A stretch of DNA of 64,000 nucleotides from Glycine soja (taxonomy: Eukaryota; Streptophyta; Magnoliopsida; Fabales; Fabaceae), in assembly GCF_004193775.1 (NCBI RefSeq), contig NC_041005.1, positions 16,897,865-16,961,864 of the forward strand. The letters are read 5' to 3'. Below the pieces are notes generated by a model. That model was not told where the DNA came from, did not search any database, and was given only the letters and a program-made list of their open reading frames with translations. This document shows, piece after piece, positions 1 through 12,600 of the stretch. The stretch's first letter is position 1; each line of letters begins with the position of its first letter. A program made the position numbers and the translations under genes.

Positions 1-1835
1 TCTTCCGCTTCAACAGTGTCCCTTCTTCTGTCTATCCCCTGAGTTTCAATACTTGACTGAAGCATGTGAAACTGTTGTGCAGGAAATTGACGCTCTGATG
101 CGGGACCATGTGACACTGGCTCAGTGACTCTCTCTTGCTCTTCGGATAAAATTGTAATTTTTTCCACATAAGGCACGAGATCATCAAATGTGCATGTATT
201 CCTCCCTTGAGGAGACACCATGTATTGTAATGCCTCCGCAACTTCACCCTGCATTTATAAGGGTAAAAAAATTAATGGCCATCATTAAATAAAACTTCAA
301 GTTAAAATTTGAAAAAAATTAAAAAATACCAATGTAGCCGTCTTTGCATTTGCTGGGTCAACAAACATCTTTGTCTTTTGCCTATACCAGACCATGTAGT
401 CCGAGTTAAAACTCAATAGGCCTTCTTGTCGGGGATAAGCATCGACCCTAAATGCATGGCGATTATTCCATTGATCAATCATTGGGGCGAACAATTGCCC
501 CCAATTTTCGTCATGTTTCCCTTTCAATGTTATGCCATGAATGTTTAAGGGTTGTGAAGGAGACTCTGAAATTGGTTGTTGCATCCCAAATTGTCTCAAT
601 ACTCTGTCCGGTTGGTGCCACTCAATAACTTGGAAACAAATTAGTGGCACCACCGCGTACCACGCGAGACTTCCGACTAAACAAACGGGAGGCAACAATG
701 ATATTACGGTTGATGGGTACGGCTCCCACACAAACTGCATATAACAACATAGTTATGAACATTTTAGTAAAATAACACATATAATTTTTTATTTTACAAA
801 TAGAATAACATGTTCTTACCTCATGACGTTTCATAATATCTAACTTGCGACAAAAAACTCTCACATCATCATTGCCGATATGTTGGTTTCCACGTCGCAG
901 CCACCTACAAAGATTAAAATTTAATATATGGTAAAACCATTTATTCTATTGAAATGAAAGGCGCTGCTAAAAATGACTAACCTATGCCCCAGTGGTGTAT
1001 TTTCTACTTGGGAAGGAGTCCTCTTTGGAGCCAAGGTTGGACATCGTTCCCATGCCCACATTTGTAGTAAGATGCACATACCTCCGATTGATTTAGTTTT
1101 ATAATCGGTGGCATTGCACATCTCTCTGTATAGAAAACCAAGTACGGCAGCTCCCCATGCATATCTGCCACATTCTTCAAAGTCACGTAAAAATTGAAGG
1201 TATCTTAGCGAAACTTTGTTACTGCTTTTATCAACGAACAAGACACCTCCAATGAATCTCAATATCCATGCACGGGCAAACCTTCGTACTTGTTCTTCGT
1301 CGTCGTTATTATTTATTTGGGCAAAATGGTGAGCCAGCCAACTTAATTTCACCACACTACCTCTAATTTCATCTTCTTGTGGTCTGACTCCCAATAATTC
1401 CTCACATAAATCAGCCCAATCAAGATTTGTTGGACCGATTAATGGTAAACCATCCACACTTATACCTAACAATACAGAGACGTCTTGGAGAGTAATAGTA
1501 CATTCTCCGCATCTCATGTGAAAGGTATGTGTTTCCGGCCTCCATCTTTCTATCAGAGCACTAATTAATGAGGCATTTATTTTTAAGTACCCCATCTTGA
1601 TAATCCAGGCGAAACCAGATTGTAGAAGAAAAGGAAAAATTTGCTCAGGAATTTGTTCTTCCCCTTGATACGTGGGGACAGCTCGTCTGATATGTAATTT
1701 CCTATCTTCTTCCCCATTCCAAACATGTTCTGAAACATGTTTAGGTTGCATCCATAATACATCAGCATCGATGGGGCCAGACTTAATGTTAACATGTGAT
1801 GAAGATGATGATGAAGATGATGATGAAGATGCCAT
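1..1835 (-). CDS. Plant mobile domain (PMD, MAIN-like) protein, 4 coding exons, 3' end beyond window
   Basis: Coding exons on the minus strand are 1835-982, 904-820, 734-330 and 248 to beyond base 1. Every junction has GT-AG and the frame is kept across all of them, giving about 530 residues with no stop. The N-terminus is a run of about 11 Ser, encoded by a GATGAT/GAAGAT-rich stretch. The PMD hallmark follows: WRPETHTFH at about residues 98-106, then a TLQDVSVLLG block and a WAWERCP motif near the end of exon 1. Exon 3 holds the family's typical EWHQPDRVLRQFG motif. Plants call such proteins MAIN-like or 'serine/threonine-protein phosphatase 7 long form homologs', although no phosphatase motif is present. 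MAIN-type proteins act in the nucleus in meristem maintenance and silencing; other PMD genes belong to transposons. No transposase is visible here, so host gene versus TE passenger is open. The C-terminus lies outside the window. Confidence 0.85.
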
Positions 1836-1840
1836 TGCTA

Positions 1841-3345
1841 CTACAAAAAAAAAATATAATACATTATTTGTAGATAATATAAATTAAATTAAAATACACA
1901 CATTTATAAAAACATTATTAAATATATAACAATAAATTTGAAAAAAATCAAACTGGCCAATTTTTAATATATTCTATACATAAATTAAAATACATGTGAA
2001 CAAAACTTTAAATATATAATTTTTTTCTACAATTAACAAAAAAATAATTGAATAAAATATGGACTAACAAATTTTTTATAATACAAACAAATATTGAAAT
2101 CCAAAAAATTATTTAAAAATATATATACAAAAATTATAATAATGTAAAATCTATCATATATTTAATAACATAAATTTCATAAAACAATTAATATTAACCT
2201 ACAAACTAAAACTAACACTGATCATATATATATATAACTAAAAACTAAAAATTATTAACTCAAACAATATTAACTTATTAATTCATTTATTTAAAACTAT
2301 ACTATCTATATATAACATACAAAAATATATAACACACAAAAATATAACACTAATAAAGTAAATTTACGCATCTCTAATATTATAATTATTTATTTACGTG
2401 TAACATGCTTAATATTATAAAAACTAAAAATATATGTCTACCTAAAATTTACAAATATGTACGCTAATATTAATTTATACCTAATATTTCTACCTTATCT
2501 AATATTACGTGTGTGCCTAATATTTCTAAGACTAATATTAAGTGTGTCGGAACGTTTGACTGTGACTTACTAAAATATCATATATATACTACAAACTAAC
2601 CTTCAAATATATACTACAAACTAATAACAACATACTTATTTTTATACAAACCTAGACTCGATCTGAAATTATGGTTTTTACAATGTGTGCTTGTCTGATC
2701 CATTTATTTTATTAAAATAAGCACTTTTAATAAATAAATTTAAACAAATAAACTCGTAATAGTTGTGTTTAAAATAAATAAAGAAATTTTAAAAAAATAT
2801 TAGTGATAAATACAAACTCCATGCATTCACCACTAAAATATCAAAGAAATATTTTCTAACTTTACTAATATTTCCATCATAAAAACCAGCCAACCATATC
2901 ATTTGGTAATAGATCATTAATGAAATTAGACAATGCAATTCAAATTGTCATTTGTCAATCATGTTTTACATGGTCAAATATATACTACAAACTAATAAGA
3001 GCATACTACAAACTAATAACAGCATACTTATTTTTATACAAACTAACCTTCAAATATATACTACAAATCTAAAAATATATAATACAAACTAAATAATATT
3101 TTTTTACTAACTAACCTAACCTAACCTACTCTTCAACTATCCGTTACTACATAAAAATTAATAACAGCATACTTATTAATTTATTAATAATAATAACTAA
3201 CCTAACCTTATAATACCTATTAATCTTAATTAACCTAAACTTACAATACCTATCTAGCTAACCTATTATTTTAAAAATATTAACAAACAAAATATATAAA
3301 TCATAAAATATAAATATATAAATGTTATTTAAAAAAATCACTTAC
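1841..3345 (-). other. Probable 5'UTR intron of the PMD gene
   Basis: On the minus strand a strong donor (CTG then GTAAGTG, exon ending at 3346) faces a strong acceptor (T-rich run then GTAG, exon restarting at 1840), five bases before the PMD start codon. The 1505 bases between are very AT-rich and hold no gene. Two related segments with TACTACAAACTAATAACA and a following TACTTATTTTTATACAAAC lie near 2601-2650 and 2977-3050. The intron call is inferred from splice-site quality and position only; cDNA is needed to confirm it. Confidence 0.5.
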
Positions 3346-3504
3346 CAGACAATTAGGAATTATGAACTATGGAAGAAAAAAACTCAGCAAAAGCAAAGCA
3401 CCAACAGCACGAAGAACACTCTAAGAAATTTAAGAACGGAGAAAAGCAAAGGTAAGGAAAGCAAAGATAAGGTAGAAGTGAATCCAAAGTTTACGTTTAG
3501 GTTA

Positions 3505-3511
3505 TTTTATA
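3505..3511 (-). promoter_or_regulatory. Candidate TATA box for the PMD gene
   Basis: TATAAAA on the minus strand, about 160 bases upstream of the proposed 5'UTR donor at 3346. It would place transcription start near 3475 and give a 5'UTR exon of about 130 bases. This is a positional inference from one motif. Confidence 0.3.
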
Positions 3512-3617
3512 GAAGAAAAGCGTATACAACAATGGTCAAATCCTACACTGCATGCCTAAACAATGCTGCTGCATCCCTAAACAATGGAGAGCAGAAGCCT
3601 GCAAGCCTGAAAAGCTG

Positions 3618-3870
3618 AACTTCACGTGAATGGCTGTCTCGCCAGCACCGTGGGCGAGACCGTACCAGCTGGGTGTGTCGCCAGAGGGGCTAGCGGTACC
3701 AGCTGGGTGTGTCGCCGTTCCCATTGGCGACACCCTCCTCTCTCCATCCTACGTGGCCTATATCGCCACTGGTAGTGACAATACACCCTTCTCTCCAGCT
3801 TTGCCGCCACTGGCAATGGCGGGTTCAGCCATGCCGCCAGTGGCAATGGCGGTTTCCTCCACAAAACAAA
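3618..3870. other. GC-rich block with short inverted and direct repeats
   Basis: A roughly 250-base island much richer in GC than its surroundings. It repeats TACCAGCTGGGTGTGTCGCC twice (about 3663-3682 and 3698-3717). It also carries several variants of GCCACTGGCAATGGCGG and CGCCAGTGGCAATGGCGG, which pair with each other. Short open frames exist on both strands, but none shows a family motif, so I do not call a protein. It lies upstream of the PMD gene and could be promoter-proximal or a fragment of an unrecognised repeat. Confidence 0.4.
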
Positions 3871-4418
3871 CCCCCTCCGTTATTTCTTTTGGAACAGACC
3901 CCATCCCGTAAATACTTTGTAAAATGAACCCCCTTACGTAAATTTGCCGTAACATGTTTCTAAAGTGAGAGACTTGTAGAAACCAATATATATCCAACTA
4001 CAACTCAATACAATACAGATAAACAATGATTACATTTGAAAAAGGAAATAAAAAAACTTATACTTGAACTCACATACTTAATGTAGTTTATTCAATCATT
4101 TTTATTTCATTGTATTTTCAGTAATTAGTAAAAGAATATTTTAATAACTTATATATCATAAAAAATTATATCGAAGTCAAAATAATACATAATATAATTA
4201 AAATTTTCAACTTGTTTAGTTTTTTTTAAAGTGATATATTTGAATAATAAATAGTTACTATAAGTTTAAGACAAAAATTCAACATTGTGAAAAATAATAA
4301 AAAATCTGTGAAAAATACCATTTTTCAATAATTAGTTATTTAAATTTAAATTAACTTAAATAATACAAATAAATTAAAACTAATTTAATTAAGTGTGTAA
4401 ATTGATAATGCTTAATTA

Positions 4419-4421
<3 letters not shown>
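3871..4421. other. AT-rich intergenic spacer
   Basis: No coding motif, RNA gene or clear repeat was seen. It separates the divergently arranged PMD and LEA genes. Confidence 0.5.

Positions 4422-4500
<79 letters not shown>
4422..4500. repeat. (TA)n microsatellite, about 40 units
   Basis: An uninterrupted run of TA dinucleotides fills almost 80 bases, about 460 bases upstream of the LEA start codon. Such tracts are usually length-polymorphic and can extrude cruciforms. Confidence 0.97.
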
Positions 4501-4504
<4 letters not shown>

Positions 4505-4884
4505 GAAGGTGTTGGTTTATATATTATTCTTACAAAAGCAAGTGTTGAATTTTATTCCTAAGGAAATAAGGATTGAATGCATCCTTACTCCATAGTTGAT
4601 TACCAAGTCCACATACTTCAATCCATTACTGAAACTGTTAATTAATGAGTTAATTAGAAGCACTATCTAAATATGGAAAATTTTGATGTTTTGTTTATTA
4701 TGATCCACAAGATGCTCTGGACAATGCAATCCACAAAATAATCTTATCTTCCATTTAGTGTGATCCACAAAATTTTCCTAACATGTTTACGACGACACTT
4801 GCTCACCAAAAGAGCCACAAAAAAGAGAGAGAAATGGAAACAATGAGAACCCATGATTATAAAGACAGATGTGTTTCTTATCAT

Positions 4885-4892
4885 GTATATAA
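4885..4892 (+). promoter_or_regulatory. Candidate TATA box of the LEA gene
   Basis: TATATAAA sits 72 bases upstream of the ATG at 4964, the spacing expected for a plant gene with a short 5'UTR. I found no clear ACGTG-type ABA response element close to it, although LEA genes often have them. Confidence 0.55.
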
Positions 4893-4963
4893 AGAGAGAG
4901 CGTTAATTTCTAATATCTTTAAAATAACATTGTGAAATACAAGGTCGCAAAATCTTGGGAAAA

Positions 4964-5897
4964 ATGCAAGCTGTGAAGGAAAAGCTACAAGATTTTAATG
5001 CTGCACGTAAGGCCAAGGCTGAAGCAAGGGCCGAAGAAAAGGTGTGCAGGATTAGGAGGCAAGAAAAGAATGATTCAAAAAAAAAAAAAAAAGAGTAAAC
5101 TTAGACATTGTTTAAACCATTATAGACAATTTAACACACCTTTTGTATCACTCCAATTCATTGTAGGAAATTTAGACTAATATGCTTTTCCTGCACTATA
5201 TATGTGATTTATCTCGTCACTTTTATCCTTATTTGCTTTTTCTGGTGAAATTTCTAATAAAATAAAACATGTGACCAATTAATTTAATAAACTGGTTATA
5301 CTCTAATTACATGAGGATTTAATCTCATCCTTTCTTTGCTTAATGTTATTTATAAAATAATGAAAAATCACAACTATATTTTTTTTTCAGAAACTTTCAT
5401 TTACTTTTGCCGGACATGTTTGAATTCAAGTGTTTCCTCCCAAATTTACATGTCTCCATTTGTGGACAATTTTGTACCTAATTGTCTAAGCCATATCTAT
5501 CTTTATACCAATATATATGAATGAAGAGGTGTCCATTTAATTACATAATTATTTTACTACACCCTTCTTTTATTTTAATATTTTGTCACTTGTTAAAAGA
5601 AACAAAGTGGCTACTCTGCCTATAACATTTCCAAACACTCAAATATGGATATTCGTTATGATTTTGCAGGCCGAGAAAGAGATTGCTAATGCCAGAAAGA
5701 ATATAGCTCATGAGGTTAGGTTGGCAAAAGAAGCTGAAGCAACAATGGATATACACGTGGAAAAAGCAGGAAGAATAGCTGAGAAAGAAATATCAAAGCA
5801 TGCATCTAAGAATCCAAACGTTGGTTATGAAAACATGAATTCCACAGATCCTGCTACAGTGGAAATAACAAATGGACCCGCCTCTACTATTAACTGA
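4964..5897 (+). CDS. Group-4 LEA (LEA_1 family) protein, two exons
   Basis: Exon 1 is 4964-5041 (26 codons, MQAVKEKLQDF start, then an Ala/Lys/Glu-rich helix). The intron is 5042-5669 (GT at 5042, TTGCAG before 5670). Exon 2 is 5670-5897, ending in TGA. The 101-residue product has no signal peptide or membrane segment. Residues 1-65 are charged and heptad-like, rich in KAKAEA, EKE and KEAEA; the tail is Asn/Thr-rich and probably disordered. The start motif, the KEAEA-x-MD(I/L)H segment and the length of about 100 match LEA_1 proteins (Arabidopsis LEA18/LEA46 type). These are hydrophilic proteins of seeds and dehydrated tissue, thought to protect membranes and enzymes. The intron holds a long poly(A) run near 5079. 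The donor (AAG then GTGTGC) is non-consensus at its 3' part. AATAAA near 5953 could be the poly(A) signal. This is the best intact small host gene here. Confidence 0.75.
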
Positions 5898-6895
5898 AAA
5901 TCATGTTTATATTAGATTATTTAAAAGAAATGTTACATTTTATATAGCTTTAAATAAATATGAAACAAATATGTGTGGAAACACTCCACAAATGAAATAT
6001 TTTGTAATATAAAAAAGAAAAATCTTGAAACTAATTAGTGTGATGTATAGGAACTTTTAGTTCAACTTTTCTTTCCATGTTATGATTTTTTTTTCATTTA
6101 TGATATTTGGTAAGATTACTTTTCTTTTCATCAGTCTGTTGAATTTTCTTTAATAATCTCTTGTTTACTACTAGATTAAAAGATATTCACGACAATATTT
6201 TTAGCGAGAAATGAATTGTTAGCAAAAACATGTATTTAACGTCATTTAAATTTTGCTTAGATAAGATATTCCTTTTTGTCAACAACACTAACGTTATTGA
6301 GAAAACAATACTTATTCTAACGATAACTTTTGTCACTATAAAAGTATAATATTTACGAGCAACCTTGTCAAATGATTGAGAAATAGATAGATATTCATGT
6401 TATTATGAATGGTACCATAATTTAATAAGTATGCCAACAACTTCAAACTTTGCTGAAGAGATATACATTTGTATGCAAACTATTAGATTTTACAGACAAA
6501 TGATTGAATGACCAATATTTATCCCACTAATTTTATTTTTTGTTGAGAAATATAAAAATATGCCAACAACTTTGGACCTCGTTGGAAAAAAAAAACACAT
6601 TTTTTGCCACGACAATCGCTTAAAAAATATACCTTAATTTTATGCCAATCATATTCATAATCTTTCGGAAAATGTATTTTTTATACTTGTGTAAATTGCA
6701 TCGTATTTTATTTAATTTTAATTGAACAAATTAATATTATTATTAACTTGATTACTTTAAAAAAGTAATTTGTATAAAAAATTATTTACACAGTAGAAAT
6801 TTGTTTCTGTTGATAAAAAAATAGAAACTTATTAATTATTTCTATCGTGCTAAAAATTTAACAAGACAGAATTTTGTAGAAAAGAAAAATTAAAT
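5898..6895. other. AT-rich spacer downstream of the LEA gene
   Basis: The first hundred bases hold possible poly(A) signals. The rest, including 6180-6640 with scattered GCCAACAACTT-like repeats, looks like decayed repeat DNA, but I could not assign a family. Confidence 0.4.
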
Positions 6896-7271
6896 AAGGT
6901 TTAATTATCCTTTTAGTCTTTATAATTATAATTTTTTTTTAATTTTTATAGTTTGAAATATCCCATTTTAGCTTTTATAATTATAATTTTTTAACCTTTT
7001 GATCCTTGCTGTATAAAATCATCTAACACCATTACATCAAGATCCTTTAAAATTGCTATGAAGCTGAAAATAACAGTGAAAAATTGGCAAAAAATTTAGA
7101 CAATTAAGTTTTATAACAATTTTAAAGGATATGAATGTAACAACCAAGTTAAGTGTTTTTAGACAGTGAAGATAAAAAAAAGTTAAAAAATTATAGCTAT
7201 AGGAATCAAAATAAGATATTTTAAACCATAAAAATGTTGTAACTATATGGATTAAAAAGTAATTAAACCTT
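6896..7271. mobile_element. MITE-like element with long terminal inverted repeats
   Basis: The left end begins AAGGTTTAATTA and the right end finishes TAATTAAACCTT, its reverse complement. Imperfect inverted similarity continues inward for about 90-100 bases on each side, with landmarks such as AAATATCCCATTTTAG on the left and the complement of AAATATCTTATTTTGAT on the right. The 376-base unit has no coding capacity. I could not fix a clean target-site duplication, so the superfamily is undecided; the long TIRs suggest a Mutator-type or foldback MITE. Confidence 0.65.
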
Positions 7272-8446
7272 AATCTAAAGTAAGAATGTCGTTAATTTGC
7301 TTAGTTCTTACGCCCTTGCCCAATAAGCAATAACAAATGAATCCAATTTTAAGCCCAAATAAATTCCCAACGTTCACACACTTGACCCACTTCCTACCCA
7401 AATCGAAGGTTAGGCTAATTGGATGGCGTTGGGATACAATATGCATGCTCATTGCTCATTGCTCATTGCTCAATGCTATATTGATTGGTGTTTATTAAGT
7501 TATATGATGGCATACTGAAGTCACGTCATGTTAATTTCAGTAAAATAAAATAAAATAAATTTGGAAAGAAGTAGTCAGAGAATGACAAAAGAAAAATATT
7601 AGTTCGAAGACCAAGACCGGAAAGGCTTGGCTTGGCTATCGTTTATTCGTTTATTCATGTAGTAGTTGGTTGGACTCATCGACAAAAGTAGTAGACTGGT
7701 AGGTGTTGTATAATTAGCTTTTTATAATTAAAATATTTTTACAAAATAGTATTTTTAGAATTTTTAAAAGCCACTAGTTTTCTTACAATTAAGTGTTTTT
7801 AATCATAAAAGTGATCCACGGGGTTTGAAAGATAAAATAACTAGCTATTGAGACCCTATTACGTTAACATCATAGGCACCAACTAAAAATTATTTTTCAT
7901 AGTGTGTTTGGTTCCAGAGAAAAAAAAAATAGAGAATGGAAACGAAAAATATTACCTTTTGCCTCATAGAAAAAGACTAGGTTGGAAAATAGGGGCGACT
8001 TAGGATATAAAAAGATTTTCTATAATATTCAATCCATAATGGATTTTGATTCCCTATTTTTAAATTAATACATTTAATTTTTTTATTTTATAAATCATCG
8101 ATTTTAGTGCTATGTGACAACAAGTTAAATGTAATAAAAAATAATTTACATAAATTATATAAAATAATTTATGTAAATAATTTAAATATTAATTTATGAA
8201 ATTCAATTAATTTATATAACTTGGAAGAAATAACAACAATGTTTTCATATTGAAATTTTATAAATTTATTTAAAAATAAATTTGTATAGTTAAAATAAAA
8301 ATATGTAAATTATTTAAAACTAAAATATGTAAAATTGTATAAAATAAAATTAAAAAGATAGATTTATATATTCTATAAAACTTTTTAATTTAGAAATTTT
8401 TATAATTAGATAAAAACGTTAATAACTTATGACAAGATGATACATA
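7272..8446. other. Spacer with a short tandem repeat
   Basis: At 7447-7477 a 9-base unit (GCTCATTGC) repeats about three and a half times. No gene, RNA or recognisable element was seen in the rest, which is AT-rich. Confidence 0.5.
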
Positions 8447-9466
8447 AGAAATATTGTTTAAAATATCAACCAAGAAAACAAATGGCATAATGAAAACAAA
8501 CGGAGTTTTCAAAACAAAATCAAATTCAAAGTGTAGATCACTTTAAAGCAAAAGAGAAATGAAAGCATATAAGTCATAGAAATGAGATTATGTCCAGTTA
8601 TTGGCTGACTACTAAGTTCCACCAACTTCAACAAGTTACAAGTATTAGTCACTACCACTTCTGATTCTTTCAACTCAAGTTCTACACCAAGCTTATTACA
8701 ACCTAGTATTCTTTGTTCTACTAAGCCACTGTTGGCTCTACAAAAATCAAAAGATTTGTTGTTTGTTTGTACAATGACTAACTCTTAATCATCTTACATA
8801 TGGATATACAATCTCAACACTTAGTCTTTTCTCTCAAGGTGTTCAAGGGGTTTTGAAAGCTTTTTTGAACTATACAGAAAACTTTTTACATAAAGAATTT
8901 GCATGAAAATGCGTAGGTTCATGATCGTGTCTTTAAAGCTCATGGTATTTATAAGCTTTCTTCAACAATTGTCTATTGTCTCTAAACGGATAGATTTTTT
9001 CACTTAAGCTTGTGTTTGAAGATTGTGGTCATTGGAGCATTTAATGGTTGCATTAAATGCATGTACTCCTTCATGCCGGGAAAACTTTCTTGTGAGCTTT
9101 TGTGTTGATCACTATAGTAGAAAACCACTCACTTTAAGTCAGAGTAGGTCTGTCACCAACAATGCATGTCTTTTGATGGTGTTTGGCAACTTCTAGATCT
9201 TGAACTTCATTTATTCGTCATCGGATTCGACATATCCTAGGAGAATGTCTTTGCAAAATGAATCCTAGATATAGAGCAATAAATGAATTCTTAAATGCCA
9301 TCGTTTAATGCTGTATCAAATCATGACACGTCTCTTCTATTTTCTGATAAGACAGTCGTAAATGCATGAAGCACGACCTGATATTGCATAAGACACAGCT
9401 TTTAACCTTTGCATTTATTTGCATCTAATCAAAATAATTAAGGGTCTTGATTCGTCTTAAGACACA
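8447..9466 (-). repeat. 3' LTR of the SIRE1-like element
   Basis: Matches 18220-19264 along its length, for example GAAATGAAAGCATATAAG, CAACTTCAACAAGTTACAAG-like and GTCTTGATTCGTCTTAAGAC segments. It ends in CA at 9466. The first 40-45 bases expected from the right LTR (TGTAAAGGC start) are missing or unrecognisable, so this copy is truncated or eroded at its outer edge. A TATA-like TATAAATACC lies on the minus strand near 8950. Confidence 0.85.
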
Positions 9467-9483
9467 ATTTTTTTACTTAATAA

Positions 9484-9497
9484 TCTCCTCCTTTTTT
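9484..9497 (-). other. Polypurine tract of the SIRE1-like element
   Basis: AAAAAAGGAGGAGA on the minus strand, 17 bases inside the 3' LTR boundary. It would prime plus-strand DNA synthesis. Confidence 0.55.
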
Positions 9498-9699
9498 ATG
9501 ATGCCAAATAGATAAAATTTGAAAGTTGAAAGCAAACTTATAAGATATATCAATAAGATTCAGTCAGTCTTATCAGAAGTAGAGGAAAAAATAATATAAC
9601 ACATGCATCATAAAAAGGTGGAAGATATTGTGAAGTAGCATTTTATTAGAGACTACTTTAAAGGTGGAAGATCTTATATGACACCTGATTCAGTCTTGC

Positions 9700-12600
9700 C
9701 TTCAACCTCTGTTAATTTGACATACTCCTTTAAAGGTGGAAGATCTTATACTTCAACAGTTATAGCATCAAGACCAGTTGCAACTTCAACATCAGAATCC
9801 ACTTCTTCAAGGATAAATTGCACATGATGAATGAATGTGAATCTGGAGTAGGGCAGATGCACAACAAAGGAGAATGTGCGATCAAACACAACAGAGAACT
9901 TCCTTGTCCATAAGCAGACCATATTGAAAGGAGTTTCCTGAGTAAAGAAAGTATGATTCAAGGTCTAATAGCAGTGCCTTATCTCATAATGAATTGTGCT
10001 TGCAGGGGGATTCTCATAAGGTTCCAGACCAAATCAATGCACCTTAAGTTTGTAGAACCTCTTCATAATAGACCAAATTAGACTGGTAAGCTCAATCTTC
10101 TTCTTCATAGTCTCAAGCTCATGCTTAAAAAGCCTTCATAGGAGAGCCTTCACATATTTAGTAGATGGAACATCCTCATCTTCTGTAATCAACAACTCTT
10201 TGCCTTAGTAGCAGTTAGCCTTTTGATACAAAACAGGCTTGTCAACTGCTATCTAAAATTGAGTATCAAGAATAGCTAAGCATGAGAATTGCGACCCAAG
10301 CATGAAGGGCATACGAGTGTTGAGCCTTTCAATCCTTTTAAATGAAGCTTGTCTTGATATGTTTTCTTCTTTGTAAGCAGACAACTTCGTTCTAAGCACA
10401 AGGCCATTATTTGTCTGCTCCCAGTCATTGCAGCTTGGACTTTCCTCAGGTGCCTCCAGATGGATGTCCTCAATTTGAAAAGTCTCACTAGACCTAGTAT
10501 GATCCCATGGAAGAACAACATTGAGGGCACATATGAGACTTATCAACTATTGAAGATCCAGGGGAGTAGAGGAGGGCATCTCAAAGGGTTCAACTTCCCT
10601 ACTTTTCCAAACAATGTCACCAGGAAGATTTACCTTTCTTGTTGTTGGTCTATGCTCAAAGATAAGACTGTTTGGATTGGGAGCAACAATCTGTTAGATG
10701 GGAAACTCTTGAAAAATTGGTTCCCTTGGCCCATAGCACTCTAGAGCATCTACCTCTTCATCAAGATGCACTTCCCTAGTATAACTGTAAGGATATTTGA
10801 AGGGATTTATCCCAAGGAAGCCTTCTTTCCATATGTCAAGTTCTACTTCTTGCATTTCAGGATGCAGAATATAAGAGACAACCTCTCCTCTTTTTTTTCT
10901 TTCTAGACTTTATTACATATTTGACATTCCAAAAATTTGAATCCTATAAATCCATGATATAGTTTGGTGTTGAGGTTGGGATGTACAAACACATCTAGTT
11001 AAGTCTGAATAGATGGCCTTGAAGGCAAGATCCACTTTGTTACTTATTGTTTAGTTGGCCACATCAGGTGTCTGTCAAGTCTGATGAAAAGATTTGTTAG
11101 TTTGATAGGCTCCTCAGTGAGCTACATAATCTTTCTCTGCTCCAAACATATAGTCATATCCTCTATAGACATAGACTCTAGCACTCCATAAGCTTCTTCC
11201 ATATGTCTGAGTTTATTCTCATCCATTGCAACATATTGTGCTACATCAATTATTTGCTCATCAATTTCAATCATCGGCCTTGGATATAATCATTTTGCAC
11301 CAGGGTTTGTTTCTATTATATCATCTTCTATTTCTGCAAGAGATGCTTTAATAACATCCTGCAGGATCTATATCTTCAAAAACAGTGACAACTTCCATCT
11401 CTGCTAGTTTCTTTGTAGCATATATAGACATAAGTTCAGTTGCATGCCTCACAATAGACTGAACTCTTTTAAGATCCTCCATCTTATCCCTTTTTTGCTC
11501 TTTCACATATTTTTCTGGATTGATTCAACAATCACAACTTCAGGCATTGGCTCCCCATTTATTTCCATCATGGTGGCCTCTTCAACAGCTTTTCTTAAGA
11601 CTTCTACAGACAAAGTCATCAAAGATTCCAAAACAACCTCTTCTACAATGTCTTTAGACTCTTTTCCTACCAAGGCAGCTAGTCTTGCCTCTTCTGTCAA
11701 CTTCTTCTTATGATCTTTAGCAAACAGAGCTTTGACAGAAGCAAGAACGCCTTCTTCTAGTTCCCAGGCATCCTTCATTTCCAAAGTCTCATCCAACTTG
11801 GCCTTCTTGCATGCTTCAGCCAGAGACTTCTTCATAGTCTTAGCAAAGGTTGTAGCTTCCTTTATGTTGATGGGAGAAAGAGAAAGTTTAGGATAGGTTT
11901 GAGAAGGTGGATGAGGTGGTGACTGAGGTGGAAGGGATACAAAGGGTGAGGGTTGAGGTGTAAGGGTCTTAAGAATCGCAACATCAAATTCTTGGTCCTT
12001 TGAGGGTGGGTTGGTTAGGGTTGAGGAGATACAAGATTCTTATATGCAAATTTTTATGGCTTAGGAGGTGAGGATGGGTTGAGGTTAAGGGTGTTTGATT
12101 TTGATGGTTAGTAGTTTGGTTACAAGTATGAATTCAAGGTTAGACTTAGAGTTTAAAGCTTTCCTCTTTTGTGTTGTTCTAGGATCAGATGGCCTAGGGT
12201 ATGAGGGTGGTTATTTCTTTAGCTTGGTTTGAGGGCTTAGGTTCAGATGATGGTGGGGGTGGTTTTTTTTGTTTTTGTTTTGTGGGAAACTTGGATCTAG
12301 GTTGGTTGGGTTCACTCCCCCTGCATCTATTGAGATGTAGATCCAAATTCAACATTAACAAGTTGATCCTAAGAACTCATTGTCTGACCAACCATAGATT
12401 GTGGTTTCTCCTTGGATTCCTTCTTTACCTTCTCTTAATATGATTTTGAGCATATTTTGAGAAGTTGTTAATAGCTCCCATCTTCACAAAAGTCACCCCC
12501 TTAAGCTGTGTTGTGTCGATAGATGGTGCCATTCCAGGCACATCAATACCAACATCTCGCATGATCTGAGTGAGAGCATACCAAAAGGAACAAGATTCTT

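Noticed and set aside
3322..3618. 98-codon plus-strand Lys-rich frame
   Set aside because: It overlaps the proposed PMD leader exon on the opposite strand and has no homology motif.
3622..3911. Overlapping Pro/Ala-rich frames on both strands
   Set aside because: They arise from the GC-rich repeat block; no conserved motif or start context.
12201..12443. 80-codon plus-strand frame
   Set aside because: Antisense to the env-position region, Gly/Phe-rich by composition, no motif.
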